Source: Peptostreptococcaceae bacterium (lineage in GTDB: Bacteria; Bacillota; Clostridia; Peptostreptococcales; Peptostreptococcaceae). Taken from it: a stretch of 64,000 bases of DNA. The position numbers were made by a program, and so were the translations under genes. The DNA lies in NCBI GenBank assembly GCA_902363255.1, contig CABIZO010000001.1, positions 620,001 through 684,000 on the forward strand. The letters run 5' to 3'. Of the stretch, positions 43,656 to 53,023 are shown piece after piece; positions within the stretch are counted from its first letter, which is position 1, and each line of letters starts with the position of its first letter. The notes under the pieces were generated by a model. It was not told the DNA's origin. It did no database searches and worked only from the letters and a program-made list of their open reading frames with translations.

Positions 43656-44030
43656 ATGAAAGAAAAATCATTATTGGAAGAAAAGAAAAATGATATAGAA
43701 GGGTCAAAATTTAATAAAAAGATAAGATTATTTAAAGATACAAAATGGGTATCTTTTGGAACTTATATAATGACCGTAGAATGTTTTTGTTCTTGTAAAG
43801 GAGTAGCTAGTTATGTACCATTTATAAATAAGGTTGAATATGAAGAAACTAACTTGATTAAGGCATCTTACAACAATGAAAGCTACTATATAGAAAATAA
43901 AGAGCTATGTAAAAATGTATCTATAGGAGATAGAATAGTAGTAACTATTAAATATTCTTATGACAAAGATGATAATTTAATACATACTGATGTTTATCAT
44001 AGTCATCCATATCCACTATCTGATAATTAA
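43656..44030 (+). CDS. Uncharacterised 124-residue soluble protein
   Basis: No family is recognised and there is no signal peptide or membrane segment. The protein has a charged N-terminal 35 residues, a pair of close cysteines (CFCSCKG near residue 50), and a beta-rich second half with VSIGDRIVVTIKYSYD, which may be a small barrel. It ends in HSHPYPLSDN. It is 30 bases behind the PadR-HAAS pair with a GGGGGG ribosome site, so all three are likely one operon. Confidence 0.65.
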   Translation: MKEKSLLEEKKNDIEGSKFNKKIRLFKDTKWVSFGTYIMTVECFCSCKGVASYVPFINKVEYEETNLIKASYNNESYYIENKELCKNVSIGDRIVVTIKYSYDKDDNLIHTDVYHSHPYPLSDN

Positions 44031-44044
44031 ATAAAGTAGTACAC

Positions 44045-44089
44045 AAAAGCCTTTAATAAATAACTATATATTATTTATTGAAGGCTTTT
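44045..44089. terminator. Bidirectional terminator
   Basis: Arms AAAAGCCTTTAATAAATAA and TTATTTATTGAAGGCTTTT (one mismatch) separate the PadR operon from the convergent EamA gene. Confidence 0.9.
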
Positions 44090-44121
44090 CATATGCTAGT
44101 AAATTATTAGAAGCGAATTCT

Positions 44122-45051
44122 TTATTCTGTTATATTATCATCTGAGCAACTAGCGTATTCAGCAGATGACAATTTTTTATTTCTAAAAGGTTCTAAGAAA
44201 CTTTCTTTATTGAACATAAATAATCCAGCTAAAATAATTAGACCGCCTAAAATAGTAGCTTTATCTGGAACTTCACCCATTGTTACAAATCCTAAAATTG
44301 TAGTTAAGAAAGGAGTAACAAACATATAATTGCTCACATAAGTAGTTTTTTCTGCTAGAGAAATAGCTTTTGCCCAAGCAATATAAGCAATAGCTGAAGA
44401 AAAAATTCCTAGAATTAAAACGTATATGATATGTTCAATAGGAGCATGTAAAGTAGGTTCTACAGATGAAGGTAAGAATATACATAAAAATAAAGTTCCT
44501 ATAAAAATACTATAAGTACTAGCTTCTAAAGCTGAATATTTTTTAGTTAGCTTTCTTTGTAGTAGGTTATAAGTGGCAAGACAAAGAGCGGCTACTAACA
44601 ACCAAAGCACACCTTCATTTATAGACAGTGTACCATTCATTAAGGTTAATACCAGAATTCCTATAAATTCAATTCCGATAGCAAGCCATTGATATGTTTT
44701 AAGTCTTTCCTTATAAAAGAAAGATGCTAAAAATGCTGTAAAAACAGGTACCATTGCTATTACGATACTAGCAGTAGCAGAAGTTACAAGTCCTGTACCT
44801 TTTGTAAATAGAATTACATAGATGAAAAATCCAATACCTCCAGACAGTAGATAAGTAAGAATATCTTCTTTTTTGGGTTTATTAATTTTCATAAAATAAA
44901 TAATAACAAGTAACGTCAATGATGCTGATAAGTATCTCAAAAAACTTAAAGTATATACGTCAAAATATTGAAGACCTAATCTAGTAAAAACAAAAGCCAT
45001 TGCCCAAAATATTATAGTTATAATTGCATAAAAATGATAATTCTTTTTCAT
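44122..45051 (-). CDS. EamA (DMT) family transporter
   Basis: The 309-residue protein has ten membrane helices in two EamA repeats (AFVFTRLGLQYFDVYTLSFLRYLSA in the first, SSAIAYIAWAKAISLAEKTTYVSN in the second). Members export amino acids, purines or other metabolites. The sequence does not tell which. GAGGAG precedes the minus-strand start. It is a single gene. Confidence 0.9.
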   Translation of the reverse strand: MKKNYHFYAIITIIFWAMAFVFTRLGLQYFDVYTLSFLRYLSASLTLLVIIYFMKINKPKKEDILTYLLSGGIGFFIYVILFTKGTGLVTSATASIVIAMVPVFTAFLASFFYKERLKTYQWLAIGIEFIGILVLTLMNGTLSINEGVLWLLVAALCLATYNLLQRKLTKKYSALEASTYSIFIGTLFLCIFLPSSVEPTLHAPIEHIIYVLILGIFSSAIAYIAWAKAISLAEKTTYVSNYMFVTPFLTTILGFVTMGEVPDKATILGGLIILAGLFMFNKESFLEPFRNKKLSSAEYASCSDDNITE

Positions 45052-45268
45052 ATTTTAATTCTCCTCTCTAAAAATATTTAATAAAAAAATACCTATTAAT
45101 AAGTGAATTATAACACTCAATTATATATAATTGGAAAATGTTTTGGAACAGTTAAGAATTTTATAAGAACTTATTACAAATAATAAAGTTTAAATATTAA
45201 AAAAATGGGAATTTATTAAATATAAAAAATAGAAAGGAGTTGTGCCATAAATATGGTACAAGATATAT

Positions 45269-46651
45269 ATGTTTAGCATTATAGGATTAATTTTATCATT
45301 AGGACTTATTATGTTTTTAGCATATAAGGGATACTCAACAATAATTACAGCACCAATTATAGCGCTTTTAACAATAATAGTTACAAGTGGACTTGATAGT
45401 CATTTAATGGCAAATTATACGGAAGTCTATATGGTAGGCTTTGCAAATTTTGTTAAAAACTATTTTCCATTGTTCATGACAGGAGCTATATTTGCAATTT
45501 TAATGGAAAAAGCAAATTACGCTAAGTCAATATCACATTTTATAACAGAGAAATTAGGAAAAGATAAGGCTATATTATCCATAGTTTTATCAGGAGCACT
45601 ACTTACTTATGGAGGAGTTTCCTTATTTGTGGTAGCCTTTATTTCTTATCCAATAGCAAGAACTTTATTTAAACAAGCTGATATTCCAAAACGACTAATA
45701 CCAGGTTGTATTGCCCTTGGATCATTTACTTTTACTATGACAGCAGTTCCTGGATCACCAGAGATTCAAAATGTTATTCCAATGAAATATTTTGGAACCG
45801 ATGCTTTTGCAGCTCCTTTGATTGGAATAATAGCAAGTTTATTTATGTTTGGATTAGGAATGTTATATTTAACTAGGGAGGCAAAAAAAGCTAGAGTAAA
45901 TGGAGAAGGATATGGAAATCATATTGAAAAAGACGATGATATATTAGTTAATGAAGAATTACCAAATATATTTATTTCGGTTATTCCTATTTTAATTATC
46001 TTTGCAGCAAATTTATTTTTTTCTAAAGTATATTATCCTTACATAGATGGAAGTTATTTAGAAAGCTTCAATACAACTTTAAGTAGTGTGTCTGGAACTT
46101 GGAGTGTAATAATTTCAATAGTAATAGCCGATTTATTTTTAGTTATTACTAACTTTAATAAAATAAAGAATTTAAAATCAGTTCTTGATGAAGGGGTAAG
46201 TAATTCTTTTAGACCTTTATTGAATTCTTCTGCTATTGTAGGATATGGAAGTGTTATAAAATCTTTGGCTGTTTTTGCAGTAATACAAAACTTTGTCTTT
46301 AATATTTCTTCAAATCCAATAATATCGGAAGCTTTATCAGTGAATTTAATTTGTGGATTAACAGCTTCTGCTTCAGGAGGATTAACTATTACTTTAGATG
46401 CATTGGCATCCACATATTTGCAAATGGCTCATGCTTTAAATATTTCTCCAGAAATTCTTCATAGAATTGCATCATTGGCATGTGGAGGTCTAGATACATT
46501 ACCACATAATGGTGCAGTCATTACAACCCTTGCTATTTGTGGACTTACTCATAAGCAGTCTTACAAAGATATATTTGTTACATCTGTTGTCATTCCTATA
46601 GCTGTGACAGCAATTATTGTAATAGGTGTAAGTGTTTTTATAGTAATGTAA
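45269..46651 (+). CDS. GntP family permease
   Basis: The 460-residue transporter has about twelve membrane helices and GntP-family landmarks (PLFMTGAIFAILMEKANYAKSI, YGGVSLFVVAF, SASGGLTITLDALA, ASLACGGLDTLPHNGAVIT). Members carry gluconate, other sugar acids, hydroxybutyrate or serine with protons. No sugar-acid kinase is adjacent, so the substrate stays open. The start is odd. The only good ribosome site (AAAGGAG, 45233-45239) is about 29 bases before the ATG at 45269 and instead faces a 7-codon frame (ATG 45253 to TAG 45276) that overlaps this start. Coupled re-initiation, or use of an in-frame AUA at 45251, is possible. Confidence 0.88.
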   Translation: MFSIIGLILSLGLIMFLAYKGYSTIITAPIIALLTIIVTSGLDSHLMANYTEVYMVGFANFVKNYFPLFMTGAIFAILMEKANYAKSISHFITEKLGKDKAILSIVLSGALLTYGGVSLFVVAFISYPIARTLFKQADIPKRLIPGCIALGSFTFTMTAVPGSPEIQNVIPMKYFGTDAFAAPLIGIIASLFMFGLGMLYLTREAKKARVNGEGYGNHIEKDDDILVNEELPNIFISVIPILIIFAANLFFSKVYYPYIDGSYLESFNTTLSSVSGTWSVIISIVIADLFLVITNFNKIKNLKSVLDEGVSNSFRPLLNSSAIVGYGSVIKSLAVFAVIQNFVFNISSNPIISEALSVNLICGLTASASGGLTITLDALASTYLQMAHALNISPEILHRIASLACGGLDTLPHNGAVITTLAICGLTHKQSYKDIFVTSVVIPIAVTAIIVIGVSVFIVM

Positions 46652-46732
46652 AATATATGATAATTAAGACAAAGTAGTATATAATTTAAGTACGAGATAA
46701 AACTACAAGAGGAATATATCGGGGGGAATAAT

Positions 46733-46852
46733 ATGGTTGAAACTATAATAAGAGTGGGGAGTTTAATTTTGTTATTCGTCATAGTAACAAATATTTGGGC
46801 ACAAAAGAGAGAAAGAGATGAAGCTCAAAATAAAAATAATAAAAAGAAATAG
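46733..46852 (+). CDS. 39-residue single-span membrane protein
   Basis: A short frame sits behind a very strong GGGGGGAA ribosome site. It encodes a hydrophobic helix (about residues 5-23) followed by a charged tail rich in Lys, Arg, Glu and Asn (QKRERDEAQNKNNKKK). This layout is typical of genuine small membrane proteins. No family is recognised. It has its own terminator just downstream, so it is probably expressed as a short transcript or with the GntP gene. Confidence 0.6.
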   Translation: MVETIIRVGSLILLFVIVTNIWAQKRERDEAQNKNNKKK

Positions 46853-46866
46853 CAATTAAAAATCAT

Positions 46867-46893
46867 AGCATCTTTGGAAAAAGGTGCTTTTTT
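46867..46893 (+). terminator. Terminator of the small membrane protein gene
   Basis: Arms AGCATCTTT and AAAGGTGCT (one G-T pair) around a short loop, with a T run. Confidence 0.8.
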
Positions 46894-46912
46894 ATATTAG
46901 AAGGGGGATTTT

Positions 46913-47701
46913 ATGAAAAATTTAATAACAAATTTCATTGTAGATTTTGTAAGAGAATATGAGAAAAGAGATGAGATAAGTACGACGTGGAGGGAACCTT
47001 TGGTTGGATTTGCAGATGCTTACCATGAACAAATCATGCATATAAGGGATTATACTTTTGAAGAACATCTAATGCCAAGTGATGTAATAGAAGATCCGAC
47101 TATTATTGCTTATTTTATACCTTTTACTAAAGATATAGCAGATTCTAATATTGAGAGAGAATTAGCATCAGAAAAATGGACTTTGGCTTATCAAGAAACT
47201 AATGAGATGTTTATCAAATTAAATGATTATCTTATTAAAAAAATAGAAGAAATGGGATATAAAGCAGCAGTATGTAAAGAAGCTGGTGACTTTAAAACAG
47301 ATATATTAAAAAGTAAATGGTCTCATAGGCATATAGCAAGAGTAGCCGGTCTTGGAACATTTGGAATTAATAATATGTTAATAACTAAGGAAGGATGTTG
47401 TGGAAGATATTTTACCATAGTTACAAATTTACCTGTAAGCCCAGATAAACCATTAGAAGAAGAGAAATGTTTATACAAAAAAAATAAAAGTTGCTTGATG
47501 TGTGTGAAGCATTGCTTTAGTGGTGCACTAAGTAAGGATAATTATGATAGATTTAAATGTTATGAAACTTGCCTAAAAAGTTTTTATGAATATGAAAAAT
47601 TATATGGTGATAAAGAGCCTCAAAAAGGTAAGCCTAAAGGAGGAAGCGACGTTTGTGGTAAATGTGTAGTAAATTTACCATGCTCATTTAAGCAACCTTA
47701 A
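46913..47701 (+). CDS. Epoxyqueuosine reductase (QueG)-like iron-sulfur protein
   Basis: The 262-residue protein resembles QueG-like reductases: HRHIARVAGLGTFGINNMLIT is the conserved core, followed by a cysteine cluster (SCLMCVKHC, then KCYETCLKS and VCGKCVVNLPC) likely to hold one or two [4Fe-4S] clusters. It is shorter than true QueG and lacks its HEAT-repeat tail, so a corrinoid- or other Fe-S-dependent reductase of unknown substrate is more likely than queuosine synthesis. AAGGGGGA precedes the ATG. Single gene with a terminator. Confidence 0.8.
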   Translation: MKNLITNFIVDFVREYEKRDEISTTWREPLVGFADAYHEQIMHIRDYTFEEHLMPSDVIEDPTIIAYFIPFTKDIADSNIERELASEKWTLAYQETNEMFIKLNDYLIKKIEEMGYKAAVCKEAGDFKTDILKSKWSHRHIARVAGLGTFGINNMLITKEGCCGRYFTIVTNLPVSPDKPLEEEKCLYKKNKSCLMCVKHCFSGALSKDNYDRFKCYETCLKSFYEYEKLYGDKEPQKGKPKGGSDVCGKCVVNLPCSFKQP

Positions 47702-47716
47702 ATATATTTATTACAG

Positions 47717-47748
47717 AAAAAAGAGCTAAGCCCCCTTAGCTCTTTTTT
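47717..47748 (+). terminator. Terminator of the QueG-like gene
   Basis: Arms AAAAAAGAGCTAAG and CTTAGCTCTTTTTT with a CCCC loop. Confidence 0.95.
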
Positions 47749-48066
47749 GGGTAAATTAATTTTTTAAATGGTTTTATTATATTATTAAATCATGGAAAAA
47801 TTACATATTAATAGGATTATTTATTTTCACCAGCCGTATAATAAAAAGTAGTTAATATTTTCTTTGATTCATTATAGTATCGGGAGGGTATAAAATTGAG
47901 TTAAGAGTATGTTATATTAGTTTAAAAAAATTAACAAAAACATACAAATTTAACATAAAGAAGTATGAGTGAAAATCATATAAAATTTAATTACTTTAAA
48001 AATATTATTAATCTTGTGATATAATAATTAATCAGAGTTAATAATTAAATATGAATAAAAAATTTT

Positions 48067-48155
48067 GAATGAAGTGAATTTTAGACAACGTATTTGCACC
48101 AAGCATAAGCAAGAGCATATCGTTGGCATTATGAACCAAAGTAATTTTAATATAG
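48067..48155 (+). promoter_or_regulatory. Dyad-symmetric leader element before the YgiQ-type gene (copy 2)
   Basis: CAACG (48086-48090) pairs with CGTTG (48121-48125), with inner TAT/ATA and TTGC/GCAA stems and an 11-nt loop. The flanks GAATGAAGTGAATTTT and ATGAACCAAAGTAATTTT and the core ATATCGTTGG are shared with the serA leader at 25595-25678. It is a candidate structured RNA leader or a family of intergenic repeats. Confidence 0.5.
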
Positions 48156-48172
48156 ATTGAGCAGGTGATAAA

Positions 48173-50149
48173 ATGGAAAATAAATTTTTACCAATTTGTA
48201 GAGAAGATATGAGTGAAAGAGGATGGGACCAGTGTGACTTTATAATTGTTACAGGAGATGCTTATGTGGACCATCACAGTTTTGGGACAGCTATTATATC
48301 AAGGGTGTTAGAGCATGCTGGATATAAGATAGGAATAATTGCTCAACCTAACTGGAAAACAACTGAAGATTTTATGAAGCTTGGTAGACCAAGACTTGGT
48401 TTCTTAGTTAATGGAGGAAATATGGACCCGATGGTTAATCATTACTCTGTTAGCAAAAGACAAAGGGAGAAGGACCTTTATTCACCGGGTGGAGAAATGG
48501 GTCATAGACCAGATAGAGCTACAATAGTTTATTGTAATAGAATAAGAGAAGCTTACGGAGATATTCCACTTGTAATAGGAGGAATAGAAGCATCTCTAAG
48601 AAGATTTGCACACTATGATTATTGGAGTGATCAAGTAAGAAAATCAATATTAGTAGATAGTGGTGCAGATTTATTAGTTTACGGAATGAGTGAAAGACAA
48701 ATAGTTAAAGTTGCAGATGCTATAAATGATGGATTCGACCCTAAATATATAAGCTTTATAGATGGGACTTGCTATATGGCAGATAGTTTGGACGAAGTGT
48801 ATGTGGATTATGTAATAACGCCTTCTTTTGAAGAAATCAAAAAAGATAAAGTGAAATTTGCTGAAGCTTTTAAAATTCAAGAAGCAGAGCAAGATCCATT
48901 TAGAGGTAAGGCTGTAGTGCAACCTCATGGAAATAAATTTATGGTGCAAAATAAACCAGAACCACCACTAAACAGACAGGAATTAGATGAAGTATATGCA
49001 CTTCCATATACTAAAAACTATCATCCATCATATGAAGCTAAAGGTGGAATACCAGCTTTAAATGAAGTTAAATTCTCAATAGTAAGTTCTAGAGGATGTT
49101 TCGGAAGTTGTTCATTCTGTGCAATAACTTTCCATCAAGGTAGAGCAGTACAAAGTAGAAGTCATGACTCTATATTAGAAGAAGTTAAAGAAATTACACA
49201 TTTACCAGACTTTAAAGGATACATCCATGATGTAGGTGGACCTACTGCGAACTTTAGACAAGAAGCTTGTAAAAAACAAATTACTGAAGGAAAAGGTGGA
49301 TGTAAGCATAGACAATGTCTAGACCCATCACCATGTAAAAATTTAAATGTAGATCATACTGATTTTGTTAGCCTTCTTAGAAAAGTTAGACAAGTACCAG
49401 GCGTTAAGAAAGCTTTCGTACGCTCAGGTATTAGATATGACTATGTAATGGCTGATAAAGATAATACATTTATGAGAGAGTTAGTTAAGCATCACGTTAG
49501 TGGACAATTAAAAGTTGCTCCAGAACATGTAGCAGAGGAAGTTCTTTATTACATGCAAAAGCCAGCTGGAGATACTTACGAAAGATTTAGACAAAAATTC
49601 TTTGCTATGAATGAACAAGTTGGATTAAAACAATACTTAATCCCATATTTAATGTCTTCTCACCCAGGTTCTACACTAAGTAGTGCAATAGAACTGGCTG
49701 AATACTTAAGAGATATTAAATATCAACCAGAGCAAGTTCAAGATTTCTATCCAACACCAGGAACATTATCAACTACAATGTTCTACACAGGATTAGACCC
49801 AAGAACTATGAAGGAAGTATATGTACCAAAATCTAAACATGAAAAAGCAATGCAAAGAGCTTTACTTCAATATTCTGCTCCTAGAAACTACGATTTAGTT
49901 CATGCTGCATTAGTTGAAGCAGGAAGAGAAGATTTAATAGGATTTGGTCCAAGATGTTTAATAAAACCTAGAGATGCTAGAGGTGCATTAAATAGACAAT
50001 TTGATAAAAATAAGAAGAATAATAAGGCAAATGATAGAAATTCTAAAGGTGGCAGAAATAACAAAAGCACTGATAGAAGAAATTCAAAGAATAATGGTAG
50101 AGATAATAGAAATTCTAGTTCAAAAGGTAAGAAAAGAACTAAAAGATAG
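48173..50149 (+). CDS. YgiQ family radical SAM protein
   Basis: The 658-residue protein has an N-terminal domain (GWDQCDFIIVTGDAYVDHHSFG), a radical SAM core with the cluster motif RGCFGSCSFCAI (CX3CX2C), and the family tail FYPTPGTLSTTMFYTGLDP. The target reaction of YgiQ proteins is unknown. The last 50 or so residues form a low-complexity, strongly basic tail of Lys, Asn, Arg, Ser and Gly, which could bind RNA or ribosomes. The start follows CAGGTGA. Its leader carries the element shared with serA. Confidence 0.92.
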   Translation: MENKFLPICREDMSERGWDQCDFIIVTGDAYVDHHSFGTAIISRVLEHAGYKIGIIAQPNWKTTEDFMKLGRPRLGFLVNGGNMDPMVNHYSVSKRQREKDLYSPGGEMGHRPDRATIVYCNRIREAYGDIPLVIGGIEASLRRFAHYDYWSDQVRKSILVDSGADLLVYGMSERQIVKVADAINDGFDPKYISFIDGTCYMADSLDEVYVDYVITPSFEEIKKDKVKFAEAFKIQEAEQDPFRGKAVVQPHGNKFMVQNKPEPPLNRQELDEVYALPYTKNYHPSYEAKGGIPALNEVKFSIVSSRGCFGSCSFCAITFHQGRAVQSRSHDSILEEVKEITHLPDFKGYIHDVGGPTANFRQEACKKQITEGKGGCKHRQCLDPSPCKNLNVDHTDFVSLLRKVRQVPGVKKAFVRSGIRYDYVMADKDNTFMRELVKHHVSGQLKVAPEHVAEEVLYYMQKPAGDTYERFRQKFFAMNEQVGLKQYLIPYLMSSHPGSTLSSAIELAEYLRDIKYQPEQVQDFYPTPGTLSTTMFYTGLDPRTMKEVYVPKSKHEKAMQRALLQYSAPRNYDLVHAALVEAGREDLIGFGPRCLIKPRDARGALNRQFDKNKKNNKANDRNSKGGRNNKSTDRRNSKNNGRDNRNSSSKGKKRTKR

Positions 50150-50175
50150 TTAAAATAAAAATTTAAGAAAATAAT

Positions 50176-50206
50176 AAAAAACCAATCATTAAAGATTGGT
50201 TTTTTA
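50176..50206. terminator. Bidirectional terminator between ygiQ-type gene and gltS
   Basis: Arms AAAACCAATC and GATTGGTTTT around ATTAAA, with A and T runs. Confidence 0.88.
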
Positions 50207-50211
50207 TTATT

Positions 50212-51414
50212 TTATCCTATAAAGTTTATAAACATTGTTATTATAGCAGAATTTACAAAGTCTATAAATAAACATCCTACTATTGGGACAACAAAATATG
50301 GAGTATGAACAAATCCGTATCTATTAGTTAACTCATCCATATTTGCTATGGCATTTGGAGTTGCACCCATTCCAAATCCACAAGTTGCAGATGAAAACAC
50401 AACTGCTTCATAGTTTTTACCCATAACTCTATAAGTAATTATATAAGCAAAGAATCCAACAAGAACTACTTGGGCAAATAACATAACCATAAGAGGAAGT
50501 GCTAAATCAAATAATTGCCAAAGTTTTAGTCCCATTAGAGCCATAGTTAGAAAGAATGATAAACTAAGTGAACCCAAAGTTTCAATTTCTTTTTCTGTGA
50601 TTTCTTTTCCTGTAAGGTCATATATATTTCTTATTATGGCAGCAGCTATCATTGCTCCTATATATGATGGGAAAGTTAAGCCTGAATTTTGTATAAAATC
50701 AGAAATTATAGAACCAAGTCCCATAGCAATAAATAAGAAAGATGCACCAGTCATAAGTTTTTTTAAAGATAAAATATTATGATTTTCTTCGTTAAAATCT
50801 CCAACTTCTTTTGGCGGAATTTTAGAATTTTCATCGTGAACTGTTTTTATTTTATGATTGTGGATAAGGTTTCTAGCAACTAATCCACCAACTATACTTC
50901 CCATAACTAACCCAAATGTAGCTGATGCAATAGATACTGTTGTAGCACCAGTTATACCCATACTTTCAAGTAATGGTCCAAAAGATCCAGCAGTACCATG
51001 ACCACCTATCATAGGTATAGATGCAGTGCAAAGACCCAGTAATGGCTGCAATTCAAATAACGATGCTAATGTTACACCGACTATATTTTGTAATACAACA
51101 AGTAAAAGTGCAAGTCCAAGGAAGAGAATAACTTTCATGCCACCTTGTTTTAATATTTTAAAGCTGGCAGTAAACCCTATACTTGTGAAAAATGCTGTCA
51201 TGAATATTTCTTGTAAAGTTGTATCTAAGTTTATAGTAGCTATCCCTGTAATTTTTAATATAAGAATGAGCATTGCAAATATAAAGCCACCAACTACAGA
51301 TGGAGGTATGCAATATTTTGAAAGCATAGAAAATTTATTCCTAATATATTTACCAATATAAAACACAATGGAAACTAAAGCCATGGTCTCATAGATGTTT
51401 AAATTAAATTCCAT
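50212..51414 (-). CDS. gltS: Sodium/glutamate symporter
   Basis: The 400-residue GltS-family transporter has two inverted membrane repeats, with GGHGTAGSFGPLLESMG in the first half and ATCGFGMGATPNAIANMDEL in the second forming the re-entrant loops. It takes up glutamate with Na+. In this organism it would be powered by the Na+ gradient that OadB and other pumps build. There is a charged loop in the middle (about residues 185-210). Monocistronic, divergent from the diguanylate cyclase gene. Confidence 0.95.
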   Translation of the reverse strand: MEFNLNIYETMALVSIVFYIGKYIRNKFSMLSKYCIPPSVVGGFIFAMLILILKITGIATINLDTTLQEIFMTAFFTSIGFTASFKILKQGGMKVILFLGLALLLVVLQNIVGVTLASLFELQPLLGLCTASIPMIGGHGTAGSFGPLLESMGITGATTVSIASATFGLVMGSIVGGLVARNLIHNHKIKTVHDENSKIPPKEVGDFNEENHNILSLKKLMTGASFLFIAMGLGSIISDFIQNSGLTFPSYIGAMIAAAIIRNIYDLTGKEITEKEIETLGSLSLSFFLTMALMGLKLWQLFDLALPLMVMLFAQVVLVGFFAYIITYRVMGKNYEAVVFSSATCGFGMGATPNAIANMDELTNRYGFVHTPYFVVPIVGCLFIDFVNSAIITMFINFIG

Positions 51415-51817
51415 TTATCGTTTTAGTCCTTTCTTTAGTAAGATTTGTATAAATTATGTAATATATATATGATATATTATATGATTTTTTATGTAAAGAT
51501 AAAACAATATAATAAATACATTGATAAAGTTTTTAATATTATATGAAGGAATAAATTATAGAGATAATTTATCAGTTTATGTTTTAAATTTATATTTTGA
51601 TTTTATTAATATATTTCTTGATTTACTTAGAGTTTTGAAAGAGTTAAATGATTGATAAATTAAAAAAATCCCATGATACAAATATTGTGCTAAGGCTTTT
51701 TTGTTATATATTACATGATTTCTTATAGTTTTTGTAAAAAATATGTATAATATATATAGGTTTTATTTAGATATATAGTATAATTATATAATAAAGAATT
51801 GGGCGAAGGGGACAAAA
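51415..51817. other. Divergent intergenic region gltS / diguanylate cyclase
   Basis: About 400 very AT-rich bases contain no gene. Several TATAAT-like boxes occur near 51745-51795, but no promoter can be chosen with confidence. No riboswitch was recognised. Confidence 0.55.
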
Positions 51818-52993
51818 ATGGAGGAAGTTATTTTATCGAAATTAATAGATGAACAATCCAATGGATTGATAGTATTAAATAAAGATTTAGTAGTATTATA
51901 TGCAAATAAAAAGATAAGAGAATTCTTTTCATCAGATACAAATCAACTATTAGGTAATTATATTAAATGTAATAATACTATTGTTGAAAATTCATATTGT
52001 CAACAAACATCTAAATGTGGTGAATGTATTTTAAGTAATACAATAAAACAATTAAAACAAACAAGTAATAGCCAAAATATAGATAACCTTAAGTTTAATT
52101 CAGAAGGTGAATATATTAATATATCTTTAAAAATATCATATATGTGTGACTTCATAATTTTGGAATTTACTGATTTATGTAATTTATATGAAGAAATAAA
52201 TTTTTTGTCTAGAATAATGGATAAGTCCAAGGATATAATGTTTTTTAAAGACAGCAACTTAAAATATAAATATGTAAATCAAAGTTGTGTAGAATTATTT
52301 AATTGTGAAAAGGATCAAATAATAGATAGAGATGATGAAGAATTATTAATGGGAAATTATATTGATGAGATATTGTATAGAAGGCTAATAAAAGGAGATA
52401 CAAATACACTTGAAAATGGACATTATAATCAAGTTATAACCTATAAACAAAGACATCTTAATGTATCAAAAGAGAAGATAGAAGATGGAATTTTGTGTAT
52501 TTGTACAGATATAACAGAAGAAATAAATGCTAATAAAAGAGCTGAAACAGATGTATTAACAGGTTTATTTAATAGAAGAAGATTTATTAGTGATATGGAT
52601 AAAATATTAAAGTATAATAGAGAGGGTTTTTATTTAGCGCTTATAGATATTGATAACTTAAAAGATCTCAATAATAATTATGGACACTTAAAGGGAGATA
52701 AGTATTTAGAAAAGTTAGGTGAAATACTTAATAAGACTAAGCAAGGAACATTTTATAGAACTGGTGGAGATGAATTCGCAGGGATTGTTAGGTTAAATAA
52801 AAAAAATGTAAAATTTATGTTTGATGGCATTTTTGAAGCATTAAATAATTTAAATTATAATCCACCTTTAACCATAAGTGTTGGCATTAATAAGATAGAT
52901 ATTAAAAAAACATATATTGAAAATTATAGGGAAACAGATATTTTATTATATAAAGCAAAGAAAAATGGAAAAAATAGTTTCATACTAAATTAA
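51818..52993 (+). CDS. Diguanylate cyclase with cysteine-bearing N-terminal sensor domain
   Basis: The 391-residue cytoplasmic protein has two PAS-like domains (about residues 8-115 and 130-220) and a C-terminal GGDEF domain (about 230-390) with LTGLFNRRRF and an intact active site RTGGDEF. It should make cyclic di-GMP. The RxxD inhibitory site is absent. The first sensor domain has four cysteines (51, 61, 67, 70; the last two in KCGEC) that could bind a metal or Fe-S cluster or form a redox switch. AAGGGGAC precedes the ATG. Single gene. Confidence 0.9.
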   Translation: MEEVILSKLIDEQSNGLIVLNKDLVVLYANKKIREFFSSDTNQLLGNYIKCNNTIVENSYCQQTSKCGECILSNTIKQLKQTSNSQNIDNLKFNSEGEYINISLKISYMCDFIILEFTDLCNLYEEINFLSRIMDKSKDIMFFKDSNLKYKYVNQSCVELFNCEKDQIIDRDDEELLMGNYIDEILYRRLIKGDTNTLENGHYNQVITYKQRHLNVSKEKIEDGILCICTDITEEINANKRAETDVLTGLFNRRRFISDMDKILKYNREGFYLALIDIDNLKDLNNNYGHLKGDKYLEKLGEILNKTKQGTFYRTGGDEFAGIVRLNKKNVKFMFDGIFEALNNLNYNPPLTISVGINKIDIKKTYIENYRETDILLYKAKKNGKNSFILN

Positions 52994-53023
52994 AAAGCAT
53001 GTTGAGTATACAACATGCTTTTT
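52992..53023 (+). terminator. Terminator of the diguanylate cyclase gene
   Basis: Arms AAAAAGCATGTTG and CAACATGCTTTTT around AGTATA. Confidence 0.93.

Larger units (their letters stand above)
47702..48172 (+). other. Long leader region before the YgiQ-type gene
   Basis: This 471-base gene-free stretch contains the terminator at 47717-47748 and, just before the YgiQ-type gene, the dyad-symmetric element at 48067-48155. The part between is AT-rich; GGGAGGGT at 47881-47888 resembles a ribosome site but opens no usable frame. Confidence 0.6.
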
